A stretch of DNA of 64,000 nt from Pseudomonadota bacterium (GCA_021820845.1 JAKADC010000004.1:124001-188000), one strand, 5' to 3'; positions 1-12,787 are shown, numbered from the stretch's first letter. Notes: generated by a model from the letters alone, not told the origin. Numbers and translations are program-made.

Positions 1-1
1 G

Positions 2-3791
<3,790 letters not shown>

Positions 3792-3800
3792 GCGCCTGCG

Positions 3801-3823
3801 GCGCGGCGGCGGAACCGCCGCGC
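3801..3823 (+). terminator. GC-rich hairpin after gltD
   Basis: A perfect 9-bp stem, GCGCGGCGG/CCGCCGCGC, with a five-base loop lies ten bases after the gltD stop. No T-run follows, so it may only be an mRNA-stabilising or Rho-assisting structure. Confidence 0.4.
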
Positions 3824-3872
3824 GCGGGCACGGTCGGGATATGCTGTGACATCGCCCCGACCGCCTTCATCG

Positions 3873-5306
3873 ATGCTTCCTGGCCGCTACTACCCGCGTT
3901 CGTTCACGATCCTGGTCATCGTCGCCATGGGCGTGCTGATCGTGCCGCTCGCCAGCGGCCTCATCAACGCGGTGCACGTATTGCAGGGCGTCGTCGACAC
4001 CCAGCGCGAGTTCACGCGCACGAGCCTTGCGGTCACGCGCGACGTGCGGCAGATCGTCGAATCAGTCAGCCAGTTCCAGCGCGCGGCGGGCCAATATCAC
4101 CTGCTGCAGGACGCCGAATTCGCCCCCGCGCTGCGGGCGAGCTTCGACGACCTGCAGACCCAGCTGACCCAACTCGACGGCCAACTCGCGGACGCGCCTT
4201 CGCGCACCACGCTGGCCGCCTTGCAGACGCGCAGCCAGGCGCTGTACGGCCAGTTGCGGCCCGGCGCGTTTCTGGACAGCGATCAGTTCCAGGCCCTCGG
4301 TCCGGCATTCGATGCGCTGCACGAGACCGCGCGGACGCTGCTCGTCGAGGCGGATGCCTCGGTCCAGCGCGATCTGCAGGCGCTCGAAGAGACGGTGCAA
4401 TCGACGCGTCGGCGCCTGATCGTGCTGGCGTTGGCGCTCATTCCGTTGACGCTGCTGCTGGCGGGCGTATTCTCCTGGATGATCAACCGCCCGATCAAGC
4501 AGCTCAAGGCCTCGATCCAGCAACTCGGCCAGGCCGACCTGCGCCCCCTCCCCGCGATCAGCGGACCGCAGGACATCGTCGAGCTGGGCCGGGAAATCGA
4601 ATGGCTGCGCCAGCGCCTGCAGGCGCTCGAGGAACAGAAGCTGCGCTTTCTGCGTCACGTGTCGCACGAACTGAAAACGCCGCTCGCGTCGCTCAGGGAA
4701 GGCGTGGCGCTGCTCGGCGACGAACTTGCCGGCACGCTCAACCCGCGCCAGCGCACGATCGTCGACATCATGGACAGCGGGAGCCGCGACCTGCAGAAAC
4801 GCATCGAGGACCTGATCCGCTATGGCGGCATGGTGCGCGATGCGACGCCGCCGCCGGCCACGCCGCAGGTGCTGGCCGACGTGCTGGATGCCGTCCTCGG
4901 GCGGCAACGGCTGGCGCTCGATGCACGACGGATCAGGGTCGAAACCGAGCTCGGCGCGCCCTCGCTTCACGCGGACCGCGGCCAACTGGAAACGGTACTC
5001 GACAACCTGTTGTCGAATGCGGTGAAATTCAGCTCCGAGGACGGACGCATCCTGGTGAGAAGCGAAGCCGCCGAAGGCGCCGTGTCGATCTGGATATGCG
5101 ACGAGGGCGCCGGCATCCCGGAGTCCGAGCGGACGCGGATCTTCGAGCCGTTTTTCCAGGGCGCGCGGCAGCCCGCGAGCGCCGTCCGGGGCAGCGGCCT
5201 GGGGTTGTCGATCGTGCGCGAGTCGCTGCTGGCCGTCGGCGGCAGCGTCGAGGTCGTCGACTGTCCGCCCTGGTCGACCTGTTTCAAATTAACCTGGCCC
5301 GTTTGA
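3873..5306 (+). CDS. glrK: Sensor histidine kinase, GlrK/QseE type
   Basis: An inner-membrane histidine kinase of 477 aa. One membrane helix lies near residues 10-30. A roughly 150-residue periplasmic helical sensor with Q-rich segments follows, then a second helix near 185-205 and a HAMP-like linker. The H-box is FLRHVSHELKTPLASLREG, the N-box DNLLSNAVKF, and the G-boxes DEGAGIPESE and GSGLGLSIV. The next two genes encode a QseG-like lipoprotein and a sigma-54 response regulator, which is the glrK-yfhG-glrR arrangement of enterobacteria. ATG 3873 (MLPGRYYPRSF) is preferred. A GTG at 3846 would add nine residues. The family senses cell-envelope state; the actual signal is unknown here. Confidence 0.9.
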   Translation: MLPGRYYPRSFTILVIVAMGVLIVPLASGLINAVHVLQGVVDTQREFTRTSLAVTRDVRQIVESVSQFQRAAGQYHLLQDAEFAPALRASFDDLQTQLTQLDGQLADAPSRTTLAALQTRSQALYGQLRPGAFLDSDQFQALGPAFDALHETARTLLVEADASVQRDLQALEETVQSTRRRLIVLALALIPLTLLLAGVFSWMINRPIKQLKASIQQLGQADLRPLPAISGPQDIVELGREIEWLRQRLQALEEQKLRFLRHVSHELKTPLASLREGVALLGDELAGTLNPRQRTIVDIMDSGSRDLQKRIEDLIRYGGMVRDATPPPATPQVLADVLDAVLGRQRLALDARRIRVETELGAPSLHADRGQLETVLDNLLSNAVKFSSEDGRILVRSEAAEGAVSIWICDEGAGIPESERTRIFEPFFQGARQPASAVRGSGLGLSIVRESLLAVGGSVEVVDCPPWSTCFKLTWPV

Positions 5307-5322
5307 TGAGACGCTTGCCGCA

Positions 5323-5798
5323 ATGACTTTCAGATCCGCCCTGCCCGCCGGTCTTTTGCTGATGCTGACCGGCTGCGTCATCCCGCCTGCGCCGGGGCAA
5401 CCGGCAGCGCCCATCAGCCGGTTTTCCGGCACCGGTGCGCAGGCCCTCCTGAACGAGCTGTCACGGGTCGCGACGCTGGGCCCCGAGCAGCGGCGCCGTG
5501 AGCTCGCCGCGCTCGACAGCGAGCGCCGCCTCGACGACGCGAAACGCTTCCAGCTTGCCGCCCTGCTGGAACGGGAAGACAATGTCGAAGCCCTCGAACG
5601 CAGTCTCAAGGCGCTTTCGACGATCGGCGAGACGGATAGCCGCGCCCAGACGCTCGTCGAACTGATGAAGAAATCGCTCTCCGCGCGCATCGAGCTTCGG
5701 CAGCAGACGGCGCGCGCGCAGGAGTTGCAGGACAAGCTCGATCAGATCAAGGCGCTGGAGAAAACCCTGCAACAACGCAGCACGCTCCCCAAATCACC

Positions 5799-5802
<4 letters not shown>
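5323..5802 (+). CDS. qseG: QseG/YfhG-like outer-membrane lipoprotein
   Basis: A 159-aa lipoprotein. A short signal peptide ends in the lipobox LTGC with Cys18, and the rest is largely helical with a charged, probably coiled-coil C-terminal half. It sits 16 bases after glrK, and its stop overlaps the glrR start (ATGA). In E. coli the equivalent gene, between glrK and glrR, encodes a lipoprotein (237 aa) that modulates the kinase. This one is shorter, so assignment rests on position, lipobox and helical content rather than strong sequence identity. Confidence 0.7.
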
Positions 5803-7151
<1,349 letters not shown>

Positions 7152-7152
7152 A

Positions 7153-7170
7153 TGTCGGGCGCCGGCGACA
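7153..7170. promoter_or_regulatory. Putative GlrR binding site (TGTC-N10-GACA)
   Basis: TGTCGGGCGCCGGCGACA matches TGTC-N10-GACA exactly. It lies two bases after the glrR stop, centred about 108 bases upstream of the predicted +1 of the sigma-54 promoter at 7244-7259, a normal distance for an enhancer site. Confidence 0.65.
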
Positions 7171-7243
7171 GCGGCGAGGCGCGTGCGCCCGCCGATCCGC
7201 AGCGCCGACGCGCGCGCCGCTGATTTCAAACGTTATTTTTTTC

Positions 7244-7259
7244 TGGCACATACCCTGCA
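7244..7259 (+). promoter_or_regulatory. Sigma-54 promoter of the DUF1328 gene
   Basis: TGGCACATACCCTGCA matches the -24/-12 consensus TGGCAC-N5-TTGCA except for one base, with the required GG-N10-GC spacing (GG 7245-7246, GC 7257-7258). The predicted start of transcription is about 7270, giving a leader of about 41 bases before the ATG at 7311. Confidence 0.75.
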
Positions 7260-7310
7260 ATGGAGACGATGTCGCGCTTTGGCGCAATCATCATTCTTGA
7301 AGGGAAGATC

Positions 7311-7478
7311 ATGTTTGGATGGGCCGTCACGTTCCTGATCATCGCGATCGTCGCGGGAATTTTTGGCTTCGCCGGTGCGGCGGGCACCGCGGCCTGGGTT
7401 GCCAAGATTCTCTTTGTCGTCGGGCTGGTGGTATTCGTCGGCGTGCTCGCCGCCGGCCGCCGACCACCGACCACCTAG
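7311..7478 (+). CDS. DUF1328 small inner-membrane protein
   Basis: A protein of 55 aa, typical for the DUF1328/YtjA family. It begins [22 protein letters not shown] and has two hydrophobic helices (about residues 4-22 and 28-48). The ATG at 7311 is preceded by AAGGGAAG at 7299-7306 and matches the family N-terminus, so the longer in-frame extension to 7260 is rejected. The gene has its own sigma-54 promoter and is followed by a terminator, so it is a monocistronic unit of about 250 nt. The function of the family is not established; it is often linked to general or envelope stress. Confidence 0.88.
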   Translation: MFGWAVTFLIIAIVAGIFGFAGAAGTAAWVAKILFVVGLVVFVGVLAAGRRPPTT

Positions 7479-7500
7479 GGCCGCTCGCCGCCGTCCCGAC

Positions 7501-7519
7501 GGGAGCACAGCTCCCTTTT
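7501..7519 (+). terminator. Rho-independent terminator after DUF1328 gene
   Basis: The stem GGGAGC/GCTCCC with an ACA loop is followed directly by TTTT. It closes a transcript of about 250 nt starting at the sigma-54 promoter. Confidence 0.75.
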
Positions 7520-7549
7520 CTGTTGCCCCACCGCTCAAATCCGCCTTCC

Positions 7550-7567
7550 TGTCGCCATCCGGCTACA
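7550..7567. promoter_or_regulatory. Degenerate second GlrR-type site
   Basis: TGTC-N10-TACA, one base from TGTC-N10-GACA, lies 63 bases (six helical turns) upstream of the perfect site at 7613-7630. It could be an auxiliary site. Confidence 0.3.
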
Positions 7568-7612
7568 AAAATAGAGCGTCCAAACAAGGACTTGTGAAAT
7601 CTGCACAGTATT

Positions 7613-7630
7613 TGTCCCTCAAAAGCGACA
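7613..7630. promoter_or_regulatory. Putative GlrR binding site (TGTC-N10-GACA)
   Basis: TGTCCCTCAAAAGCGACA is an exact TGTC-N10-GACA. The dyad extends outwards to ATTTGTC/GACAAAT (7610-7633). It is centred about 120 bases upstream of the predicted +1 of the sigma-54 promoter at 7716-7731. The surrounding 320-base gap (7479-7799) holds only a terminator, these sites and that promoter. Confidence 0.65.
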
Positions 7631-7715
7631 AATTTGGCATGTTCAGGCCGGGTCGATCCGGGGGGGCGGTAGGTCGATTCTCTCAGCCCTTTGATTTAAC
7701 AAAAGGAAATTGACC

Positions 7716-7731
7716 TGGCACGGTCGTCGCT
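7716..7731 (+). promoter_or_regulatory. Sigma-54 promoter of the EF-hand gene
   Basis: TGGCACGGTCGTCGCT matches TGGCACGG-N3-TTGCW with one mismatch, and GG-N10-GC spacing is exact (GG 7717-7718, GC 7729-7730). The predicted +1 is near 7742, 58 bases before the ATG at 7800. Confidence 0.7.
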
Positions 7732-7799
7732 CTACCTGGCGCTGAGGCCTTCGCCTTCGAGCCGAGGCAACGATCAACGCGCATTACAGGACATTCGCC

Positions 7800-8111
7800 A
7801 TGCAATCGATCCATCGCTTGATGACCCTGGCTGTCGCCGGGATGCTGGGCGTCGCCGCCTCCGCCGCGGTCGAGGCGGCGGCACCGGCGGCCGATTTCAA
7901 GAAATACGATCGCAACGGCGACGGCAAGATCAGCCTGAAGGAATACGAGGCGCAGGGCGGAACGGTGGAGATGTTCCGTCACCTCGACGCGAATGGCGAC
8001 AACGTCTTGAGTCATACCGAATTCGTCACGAAGGGCGCGGAGCCGACGCCGATCGCGCCGGCCTCCCCGGAGTCGCCGGAAGTGCCCGACCCCCATGACG
8101 ACCGCCGATGA
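7800..8111 (+). CDS. Secreted EF-hand protein
   Basis: A 103-aa protein with a cleavable signal peptide (about residues 1-27). Two EF-hand calcium loops follow, DRNGDGKISLKE near 37-48 and DANGDNVLSHTE near 63-74, then a proline/acid-rich tail. The first loop has all canonical ligands (D, N, D, K, S, E). It probably acts in the periplasm as a calcium-binding or buffering protein; a specific role cannot be read. A short AGGA lies nine bases before the ATG. It is first in a group of three small envelope genes and has a sigma-54 promoter with a GlrR-type enhancer. Confidence 0.85.
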   Translation: MQSIHRLMTLAVAGMLGVAASAAVEAAAPAADFKKYDRNGDGKISLKEYEAQGGTVEMFRHLDANGDNVLSHTEFVTKGAEPTPIAPASPESPEVPDPHDDRR

Positions 8112-8118
8112 GCGCCTC

Positions 8119-8146
8119 GGCATTGGCCGGGGCGGGATGCCTTTTT
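8119..8146 (+). terminator. Weak terminator or attenuator between EF-hand and BON genes
   Basis: GGCAT pairs with ATGCC, with an inner CCG/CGG, and TTTTT follows at 8142-8146. The stem is short, so partial read-through into the BON gene is likely. Confidence 0.4.
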
Positions 8147-8165
8147 CTTTGAACTGGACAGCGAC

Positions 8166-8528
8166 ATGAAGAACACGAATTGCGGTTTTGGGAAGCTGGC
8201 GTGTGCCGGCGTACTCACCCTGGGCCTGGCCGGACACGCCCTCGCGGCGGCGGCGGGGGGCTATGACGGCGGCACGGCTTCGCCTTCCCTCAGCGCCAGC
8301 CTGGACCGGAAACCGGATGACGACGCGGCGATCACCGCCAGGGTGAAGGCGATGCTCCTCGAGGATGAAAGCGTGAAGGGCCTCGACGTGAACGTGGAGA
8401 CCCACAAGGGCACGGTCCGGCTCGGAGGCTGGGTCAACAACCCGATGCAGATCGCGCAGGCCGAGCGAATCGCGCGCGGCGTCGAGGGGGTGACCGGCGT
8501 CAAGAACGACCTGCTGAACGAGCACTGA
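8166..8528 (+). CDS. Periplasmic BON-domain protein (OsmY-like)
   Basis: A 120-aa protein with a signal peptide ending near residue 28 (LAGHALAAAAGG). It contains one BON domain (about 50-118, with VNVETHKGTVRLGGWV and GVTGVKNDL). BON proteins such as OsmY bind lipid surfaces or act as periplasmic chaperones under osmotic and envelope stress. The single BON copy is half of OsmY. It lies 54 bases after the EF-hand gene and in the same orientation. No separate consensus promoter was recognised; a TGGCC...GC pair at 8124-8140 has the wrong spacing for sigma-54. Confidence 0.85.
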   Translation: MKNTNCGFGKLACAGVLTLGLAGHALAAAAGGYDGGTASPSLSASLDRKPDDDAAITARVKAMLLEDESVKGLDVNVETHKGTVRLGGWVNNPMQIAQAERIARGVEGVTGVKNDLLNEH

Positions 8529-8601
8529 CCACCGAACGGACAGGGGACGCGCCGCTTCGCACGGACCGGGCGTCCCCGCAACGAACAACGAGGAGAGTGA
8601 C

Positions 8602-8922
8602 ATGTATCAGACGACGACGCATCTCGATGACGAACACATGCGGCTATACGAATGGAGCGGCGCCGGTGCGGGAATGACGGTGGTCCTTCCCGAAAAGTCG
8701 AAGCGGACGCACCGCTGGCACGCGTCCTACGCCGTGCTGGGGCTGCTCGTCAGCCTGCTGGCGCTCAACGGCTGCGACCGCAAGGGCGTGGCCGAACAGG
8801 CGGGCCAACAGGTCGATCAGGCCATCCAGGACATGAAGGACGGGGTGGCGTCGCCCGGCGCCGACATCGCGGCGACCGCGCCCGACGCGCAGAAGAGCAG
8901 CGGGGACGCGCCCGGCAAGTGA
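8602..8922 (+). CDS. Small membrane or lipoprotein of unknown function
   Basis: A 106-aa protein. The ATG at 8602 has a strong ribosome site, GAGGAGAG, nine bases upstream. About 40 mostly hydrophilic residues precede one hydrophobic segment (SYAVLGLLVSLLALNGC, about 42-58) that ends in a lipobox-like LNGC. A short soluble tail follows with AEQAGQQVDQAIQDMKDG, probably helical. A lipobox so far from the N-terminus is unusual. Either an internal start produces a lipoprotein or the protein is a single-pass membrane protein. It closes the group of small envelope genes next to glrR. Confidence 0.7.
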   Translation: MYQTTTHLDDEHMRLYEWSGAGAGMTVVLPEKSKRTHRWHASYAVLGLLVSLLALNGCDRKGVAEQAGQQVDQAIQDMKDGVASPGADIAATAPDAQKSSGDAPGK

Positions 8923-8960
8923 TGCGCCCCGCGCGGCGCGAAGCCGCGGAAAAAGAAAAA

Positions 8961-8980
8961 GCCGGGGCAGGCGCCCCGGC
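8961..8980 (-). terminator. Terminator of the FadL-type gene
   Basis: A perfect 8-bp stem GCCGGGGC/GCCCCGGC with loop AGGC is preceded on the plus strand by AAAAAGAAAAA. It therefore reads as stem plus T-run for minus-strand transcription. It may also stop plus-strand transcripts from the small-gene group. Confidence 0.8.
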
Positions 8981-8998
8981 TTCGCGTGACGAAACGGG

Positions 8999-10156
8999 TC
9001 AGAACGCGTAGCTGTACATCAATTGCCAGTTCAACTGGCTGTGATCGATCTGCATGCCGCCGTTGCCGCCCACCGACGGCGAGGGCCCCGTTCCCGTCAC
9101 CGAAACCTTCGGCACGTAGCTCAGCGCGAAATTCACCGTCGACTGCTTGTCGAACGCGTAGCCGAATCCCGCCGTGTAGTGATTTTCGACGATCGCCGGC
9201 CACAGATAATTGACGAACTGATCGGGGATCGGATTCTTGCCGTGGTTGTAGCCGATCCGCCCGGTCAGCGCTTCGCTGAACTTGTAGGCGACGCCGAGCG
9301 ACACCACGGTCTGGTCGTTCCAGTCCTGCTGGAACGGCGCGATCGGCACGCCGTCCTTGTAGACAGTCACCGTGTTCATGCTGTCGCCCCACAGCACCTC
9401 CTTGACGTCGGCCGCGACCATCAGCCGGTCGTTCGCCTGCCAGGCGAGACCGAGGCCAACGGTGGCGGGCATGTCGAAGCCTTTCACCTTGTAGGCACCG
9501 TCCTTGAGGTCGGGCAGGTTGCCGGCGCTCTGGTAGACGCCGCCGAGGGTCAGCGCATCGTTCAGCTTGTAGGTGAAGCCGAGTTTGCCTGCCAGGCTAT
9601 AGCCCTTGGCGGATCCGGTAAAGTCGCTGCCGTCCTTGAAGTTGATGCCGTATCCGGTCACCACCATGTCCATGCCGGCCCAGACGAGATCGACGCTGCC
9701 GCCGATGTTGAAGCGATCGTTGACGGCATACGCCAGCGGGAAAATCACGCGGCCGACGCTCACCTGCGCCATGTCGCCACTGGCATACTCCGTGCCCATG
9801 CCGCCCTGCCCGTAGATGCCCGCGCCGTAGGTCAGCGCGCCCTGTTTTTTCGCGTAGCCGAAAGCCGGCATATAGAAGGCGTCCGCGCTGGACTTGCCGA
9901 TCCCCATCGACGTTTTGACGTCCGGGCCGACGTAGCCGAGCATCACGTCGAGCCGGCTCCCTTCCGGCATCAGACCGAGCGTCGCGGGATTGTTCGCCAT
10001 CGCGGCGGTCCCGTTGTCGTACGCCATCGATGCGCCGCCCATGCCGGCGGCGATCGGGCCGTAGCCTTCCATCAACATGCCATTGGTGGCAAGCGCCAAA
10101 CCAGGCACGGTCATGCCCATCGCCGCCACCGCTGCGGCGAGTTTCTTCAGTTGCAT
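8999..10156 (-). CDS. OmpP1/FadL-family outer-membrane transporter
   Basis: A 385-aa protein with a signal peptide (residues 1-23, ending LALA). The family N-terminal hatch sequence [20 protein letters not shown] and [11 protein letters not shown] follow, then a beta-barrel ending in aromatic ...MYSYAF, as expected for BamA-recognised porins. FadL-family proteins import long-chain fatty acids or other hydrophobic compounds across the outer membrane; the substrate here is not defined. AGGAGATC lies just before the ATG. An inverted repeat sits immediately upstream (10181-10208), and a terminator follows the gene. It is monocistronic. Confidence 0.9.
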   Translation of the reverse strand: MQLKKLAAAVAAMGMTVPGLALATNGMLMEGYGPIAAGMGGASMAYDNGTAAMANNPATLGLMPEGSRLDVMLGYVGPDVKTSMGIGKSSADAFYMPAFGYAKKQGALTYGAGIYGQGGMGTEYASGDMAQVSVGRVIFPLAYAVNDRFNIGGSVDLVWAGMDMVVTGYGINFKDGSDFTGSAKGYSLAGKLGFTYKLNDALTLGGVYQSAGNLPDLKDGAYKVKGFDMPATVGLGLAWQANDRLMVAADVKEVLWGDSMNTVTVYKDGVPIAPFQQDWNDQTVVSLGVAYKFSEALTGRIGYNHGKNPIPDQFVNYLWPAIVENHYTAGFGYAFDKQSTVNFALSYVPKVSVTGTGPSPSVGGNGGMQIDHSQLNWQLMYSYAF

Positions 10157-10180
10157 CAGGATCTCCTATGGCCCAACCAG

Positions 10181-10208
10181 GCAAAATCGAAAATTTTAAT
10201 CGATTTGC
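10181..10208. promoter_or_regulatory. Inverted repeat upstream of FadL-type gene
   Basis: GCAAA(A)TCGA and TCGATTTGC flank a nine-base AT core. The 28-bp near-perfect dyad lies about 25 bases before the start codon, so it is either a repressor operator or a 5'-leader hairpin. Confidence 0.4.
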
Positions 10209-10376
10209 CCCGGGGTAACCGTGGGGGCGCCTGCAAGAAGCCGAGCAAACCGAGCGAAGTGTGGCAAAAAAGCGGCACGTCGGCAGAGCCGGCCACAAGC
10301 CGGTCGCGAAGCACCGCGACGCCGACAGGACGAGCGGCGGCCGGCGCCGTGCCGGAGCGCGGGACGCCAAGCCTGT

Positions 10377-10382
10377 TAAAAT
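10377..10382 (+). promoter_or_regulatory. Candidate -10 element of hemE
   Basis: TAAAAT, one base from TATAAT, lies 27 bases before the hemE ATG. No convincing -35 is visible. The remainder of the 252-base divergent region holds only the dyad at 10181-10208. Confidence 0.3.
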
Positions 10383-10408
10383 GCGGTCTTTGCGTTCCGG
10401 CCCGTCCC

Positions 10409-11485
10409 ATGTCCCCCCTCAAGAACGATACTTTCCTGCGCGCCCTCGAACGCCAGGCGACCGACTACACGCCGCTCTGGCTGATGCGCCAGGCCGGCCG
10501 CTATCTGCCGGAATACAACGCCACGCGGGCGCGCGCGGGCGATTTCCTGACGCTGTGCAAGACGCCCGATCTGGCGACGGAGGTGACGCTGCAGCCGCTG
10601 GCCCGCTTTCCGCTCGACGCCGCGATCCTGTTTTCCGACATCCTCACCGTGCCGGACGCGATGGGACTGGGCCTCTATTTTTCGCAGGGCGAAGGGCCTC
10701 GCTTCGAACGTCCGCTGCGGGACGAATGGGAGATCCGCGACCTCTCGGCGCCCGACCCCGCCGACAAGCTCGGCTATGTGATGGAGGCCGTGCGCTCGAT
10801 CCGCCGCGCGCTCGACGGCGCCGTGCCGCTGATCGGCTTTTCCGGCAGCCCCTACACGCTGGCCTGCTACATGGTCGAGGGCGGCAGTTCGGACGACTAC
10901 CGCCACATCAAGACGATGCTGTACCGCCGGCCCGATCTGCTGCACCGCATCCTGGAGGTGAACACCCGCGCGGTAATCGACTATCTCAATGCGCAGATCG
11001 AAGCCGGCGCGCAGGCGGTGATGATTTTCGATTCCTGGGGCGGCAGCCTGACCCCGCACGCGTACCGGGAGTTCTCGCTCGCCTACATGGCGCGCATCGT
11101 GGCCGGACTGACCAAGGAACGCGAAGGCCGGCGCATCCCCAGCATCATTTTTACCAAGGGGGGCGGCAACTGGCTGGAAGCCATGGCCGGGATCGGCGCC
11201 GACGCCGTCGGGCTCGACTGGACCCTCGACATCGGCGACGCGCGCCGCCGCGTGGGCGACAAGGTCGCCTTGCAGGGCAATCTCGACCCCTGCGCCCTGC
11301 ACGGCACGCCGGACAGCATCCGCGCCGAGGCCGAGCGCGTCATCGACAGCTACGGCAATCATCCGGGCCACGTCTTCAACCTTGGCCACGGGATTTCGCA
11401 GTTCACCGACCCGGACAACGTCGCCGTGCTGGTCGAGGCCGTGCACAACCGAAGCCGCGCCCTTCGCGCATCGAACGGACGCTGA
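10409..11485 (+). CDS. hemE: Uroporphyrinogen decarboxylase
   Basis: A 358-aa protein of usual family length. It decarboxylates the four acetate side chains of uroporphyrinogen III to give coproporphyrinogen III in cytoplasmic haem synthesis. The active-site arginine loop [12 protein letters not shown] is at about residues 23-34, the conserved DILT near 78, and [17 protein letters not shown] near 140. The ATG at 10409 begins [13 protein letters not shown], matching the family; an open frame continues upstream but is antisense to the FadL-type gene. It is transcribed away from that gene and upstream of a Tim44-like gene. Confidence 0.97.
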   Translation: MSPLKNDTFLRALERQATDYTPLWLMRQAGRYLPEYNATRARAGDFLTLCKTPDLATEVTLQPLARFPLDAAILFSDILTVPDAMGLGLYFSQGEGPRFERPLRDEWEIRDLSAPDPADKLGYVMEAVRSIRRALDGAVPLIGFSGSPYTLACYMVEGGSSDDYRHIKTMLYRRPDLLHRILEVNTRAVIDYLNAQIEAGAQAVMIFDSWGGSLTPHAYREFSLAYMARIVAGLTKEREGRRIPSIIFTKGGGNWLEAMAGIGADAVGLDWTLDIGDARRRVGDKVALQGNLDPCALHGTPDSIRAEAERVIDSYGNHPGHVFNLGHGISQFTDPDNVAVLVEAVHNRSRALRASNGR

Positions 11486-11600
11486 TTTCCCCTCTCAAGG
11501 AATCGGAAATTTCGAACGGTCACGGTACAAAAAACGACTTTTCATTACCCGTGCCGATGCCTCACCATGCGTCGTCCCGTTGACCTCAAGGAATCCCGTC

Positions 11601-12455
11601 GTGAAAACCTTCCTTTTCAGCCTGTTCGCCCTTGTCCTCGGTTTCAGCCTCGCGGTTGAGAACGCCGAAGCCAAACGGCTCGGCGGCAGCAAGTCGTTCG
11701 GCATCCAGCGCACCGCACCGGCAAGGCAGGACGCCGCGCCGGCTCCGCAGCCCAGGCAGCCCGCGGCGGCGCCCGCTCAGGCAAGCCCGCAAAAGCGGAG
11801 CTGGATGGGGCCCATCGCGGGTCTCGCCGCAGGCCTGGGCCTCGCCGCGCTCGCCTCGCATCTCGGTATGGGCGAAGGAATGGCGAGCTTCCTGCTGCTC
11901 GCGCTGCTGGCGATGGCGGCCTTCATGCTGTTCCGCTTCTTCATGCGCCGCAACGCGCCCGCCGCACCCGCAATGCAATACGCCGGCATACCGCGCGAAC
12001 CCGCCGACATAGGCACCCCCGCGGCGCGGGACGCGGCCTTCGTTTCAGCCGCTGCAAGCACTCACTCCGCCGCCCGCAGCTTCCCGCCCGGGTTCGATGC
12101 GGACGCCTTCGCGCGCGAGGCCAAACTCAACTTCATTCGCCTTCAGGCCGCCTACGACGCCGGCAATCTGGAGGACATTCGCGCCTTCACCTCGCCCGAG
12201 GTGTTTGCCGAGGTCCGCATGCAACTCGCCGAACGCGGCGAAGCGGCACAGGTCACCGACGTGATGTCGATCGACGCCGAGGTGCTGGAAGCGGTCGACG
12301 AAGGCGACCAGCACGTGGTCAGCGTCCGCTTCACCGGCCTCGTCCGCGAAGTGCCGGGTCAGGAGCCGACGCCGCTGGACGAAATCTGGCATCTCAGCAA
12401 GCCGACGCATGGGCGCGGCGGCTGGGTGATCGCGGGGATTCAGCAGAACGGCTGA
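11601..12455 (+). CDS. Tim44-like domain membrane protein
   Basis: A 284-aa protein starting at GTG 11601 (MKTFLFSLFALVLGFSL), with TCAAGGAA nine bases upstream. A signal or anchor helix (1-24) is followed by a Pro/Ala/Gln-rich linker and two close hydrophobic segments (about 72-112, MGPIAGLAAGLGLAALASHL and MASFLLLALLAMAAFMLF). The C-terminal Tim44/MRPL45-type domain (about 150-284) has LNFIRLQAAYDAGNLEDIRAF and ends in DEIWHLSKP...GWVIAGIQQ. Bacterial members are common in proteobacteria but their function is not settled. The ATG of the longer open frame is out of context and was rejected. Confidence 0.8.
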   Translation: MKTFLFSLFALVLGFSLAVENAEAKRLGGSKSFGIQRTAPARQDAAPAPQPRQPAAAPAQASPQKRSWMGPIAGLAAGLGLAALASHLGMGEGMASFLLLALLAMAAFMLFRFFMRRNAPAAPAMQYAGIPREPADIGTPAARDAAFVSAAASTHSAARSFPPGFDADAFAREAKLNFIRLQAAYDAGNLEDIRAFTSPEVFAEVRMQLAERGEAAQVTDVMSIDAEVLEAVDEGDQHVVSVRFTGLVREVPGQEPTPLDEIWHLSKPTHGRGGWVIAGIQQNG

Positions 12456-12471
12456 CGCTTGCGGACGCCAT

Positions 12472-12491
12472 AAAACGCGGCAATGCCGCGT
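12472..12491 (-). terminator. Stem-loop with T-run on the minus strand
   Basis: The perfect 7-bp stem ACGCGGC/GCCGCGT with loop AAT is preceded on the plus strand by AAAA. It therefore looks like an intrinsic terminator for minus-strand transcription, although the flanking genes are both on the plus strand. It may also end the Tim44-like gene. Confidence 0.4.
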
Positions 12492-12515
12492 CACCGCTGC
12501 TATAGAAGGATTGAC

Positions 12516-12524
12516 TTATACACA
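12516..12524 (+). promoter_or_regulatory. DnaA-box match TTATACACA
   Basis: Matches TTATNCACA exactly, in an AT-rich gap between the Tim44-like gene and priA. Confidence 0.45.
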
Positions 12525-12691
12525 ATTCTGGCGTGAGGGAACTTTTCTTGCTTTAATCGCTTGACACGGCGACTTGTTTGCTAAGTGATTGAATATTATG
12601 GGATAGATCGCTTGCCCATTTTTTAGCCGGCCGCATGCGACCGGCCGGATACGAGCGCCCGAGGCCCATCGGCGTCAATTCGCCCACATAA

Positions 12692-12700
12692 TTATCCACA
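12692..12700 (+). promoter_or_regulatory. DnaA-box match TTATCCACA
   Basis: The strongest E. coli-type DnaA box, 168 bases from the first match on the same strand and 88 bases before priA. The 332-base gap (12456-12787) otherwise contains the stem-loop at 12472-12491 and no recognisable gene. Confidence 0.5.
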
Positions 12701-12787
12701 GGCCGCGTGGACAACGCCAAATAGCGTTTGGCAAACAACCAGTTACCGACCGCCTTCCCGATATCCAGCGAGTTCTGCCAGCCAAGC

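Noticed and set aside
7635-7649. TTGGCA...CC as an additional sigma-54 promoter
   Set aside because: The -12 GC is replaced by CC at the required spacing.
8124-8140. Sigma-54-like TGGCC...GC before the BON gene
   Set aside because: The GG to GC distance is 12 rather than 10 bases, which sigma-54 does not tolerate.
8543-8577. GGGGACGC/GCGTCCCC inverted repeat before the small membrane gene
   Set aside because: It has a 19-base loop and no T-run. It is too weak to call a terminator, though it could be a leader structure.
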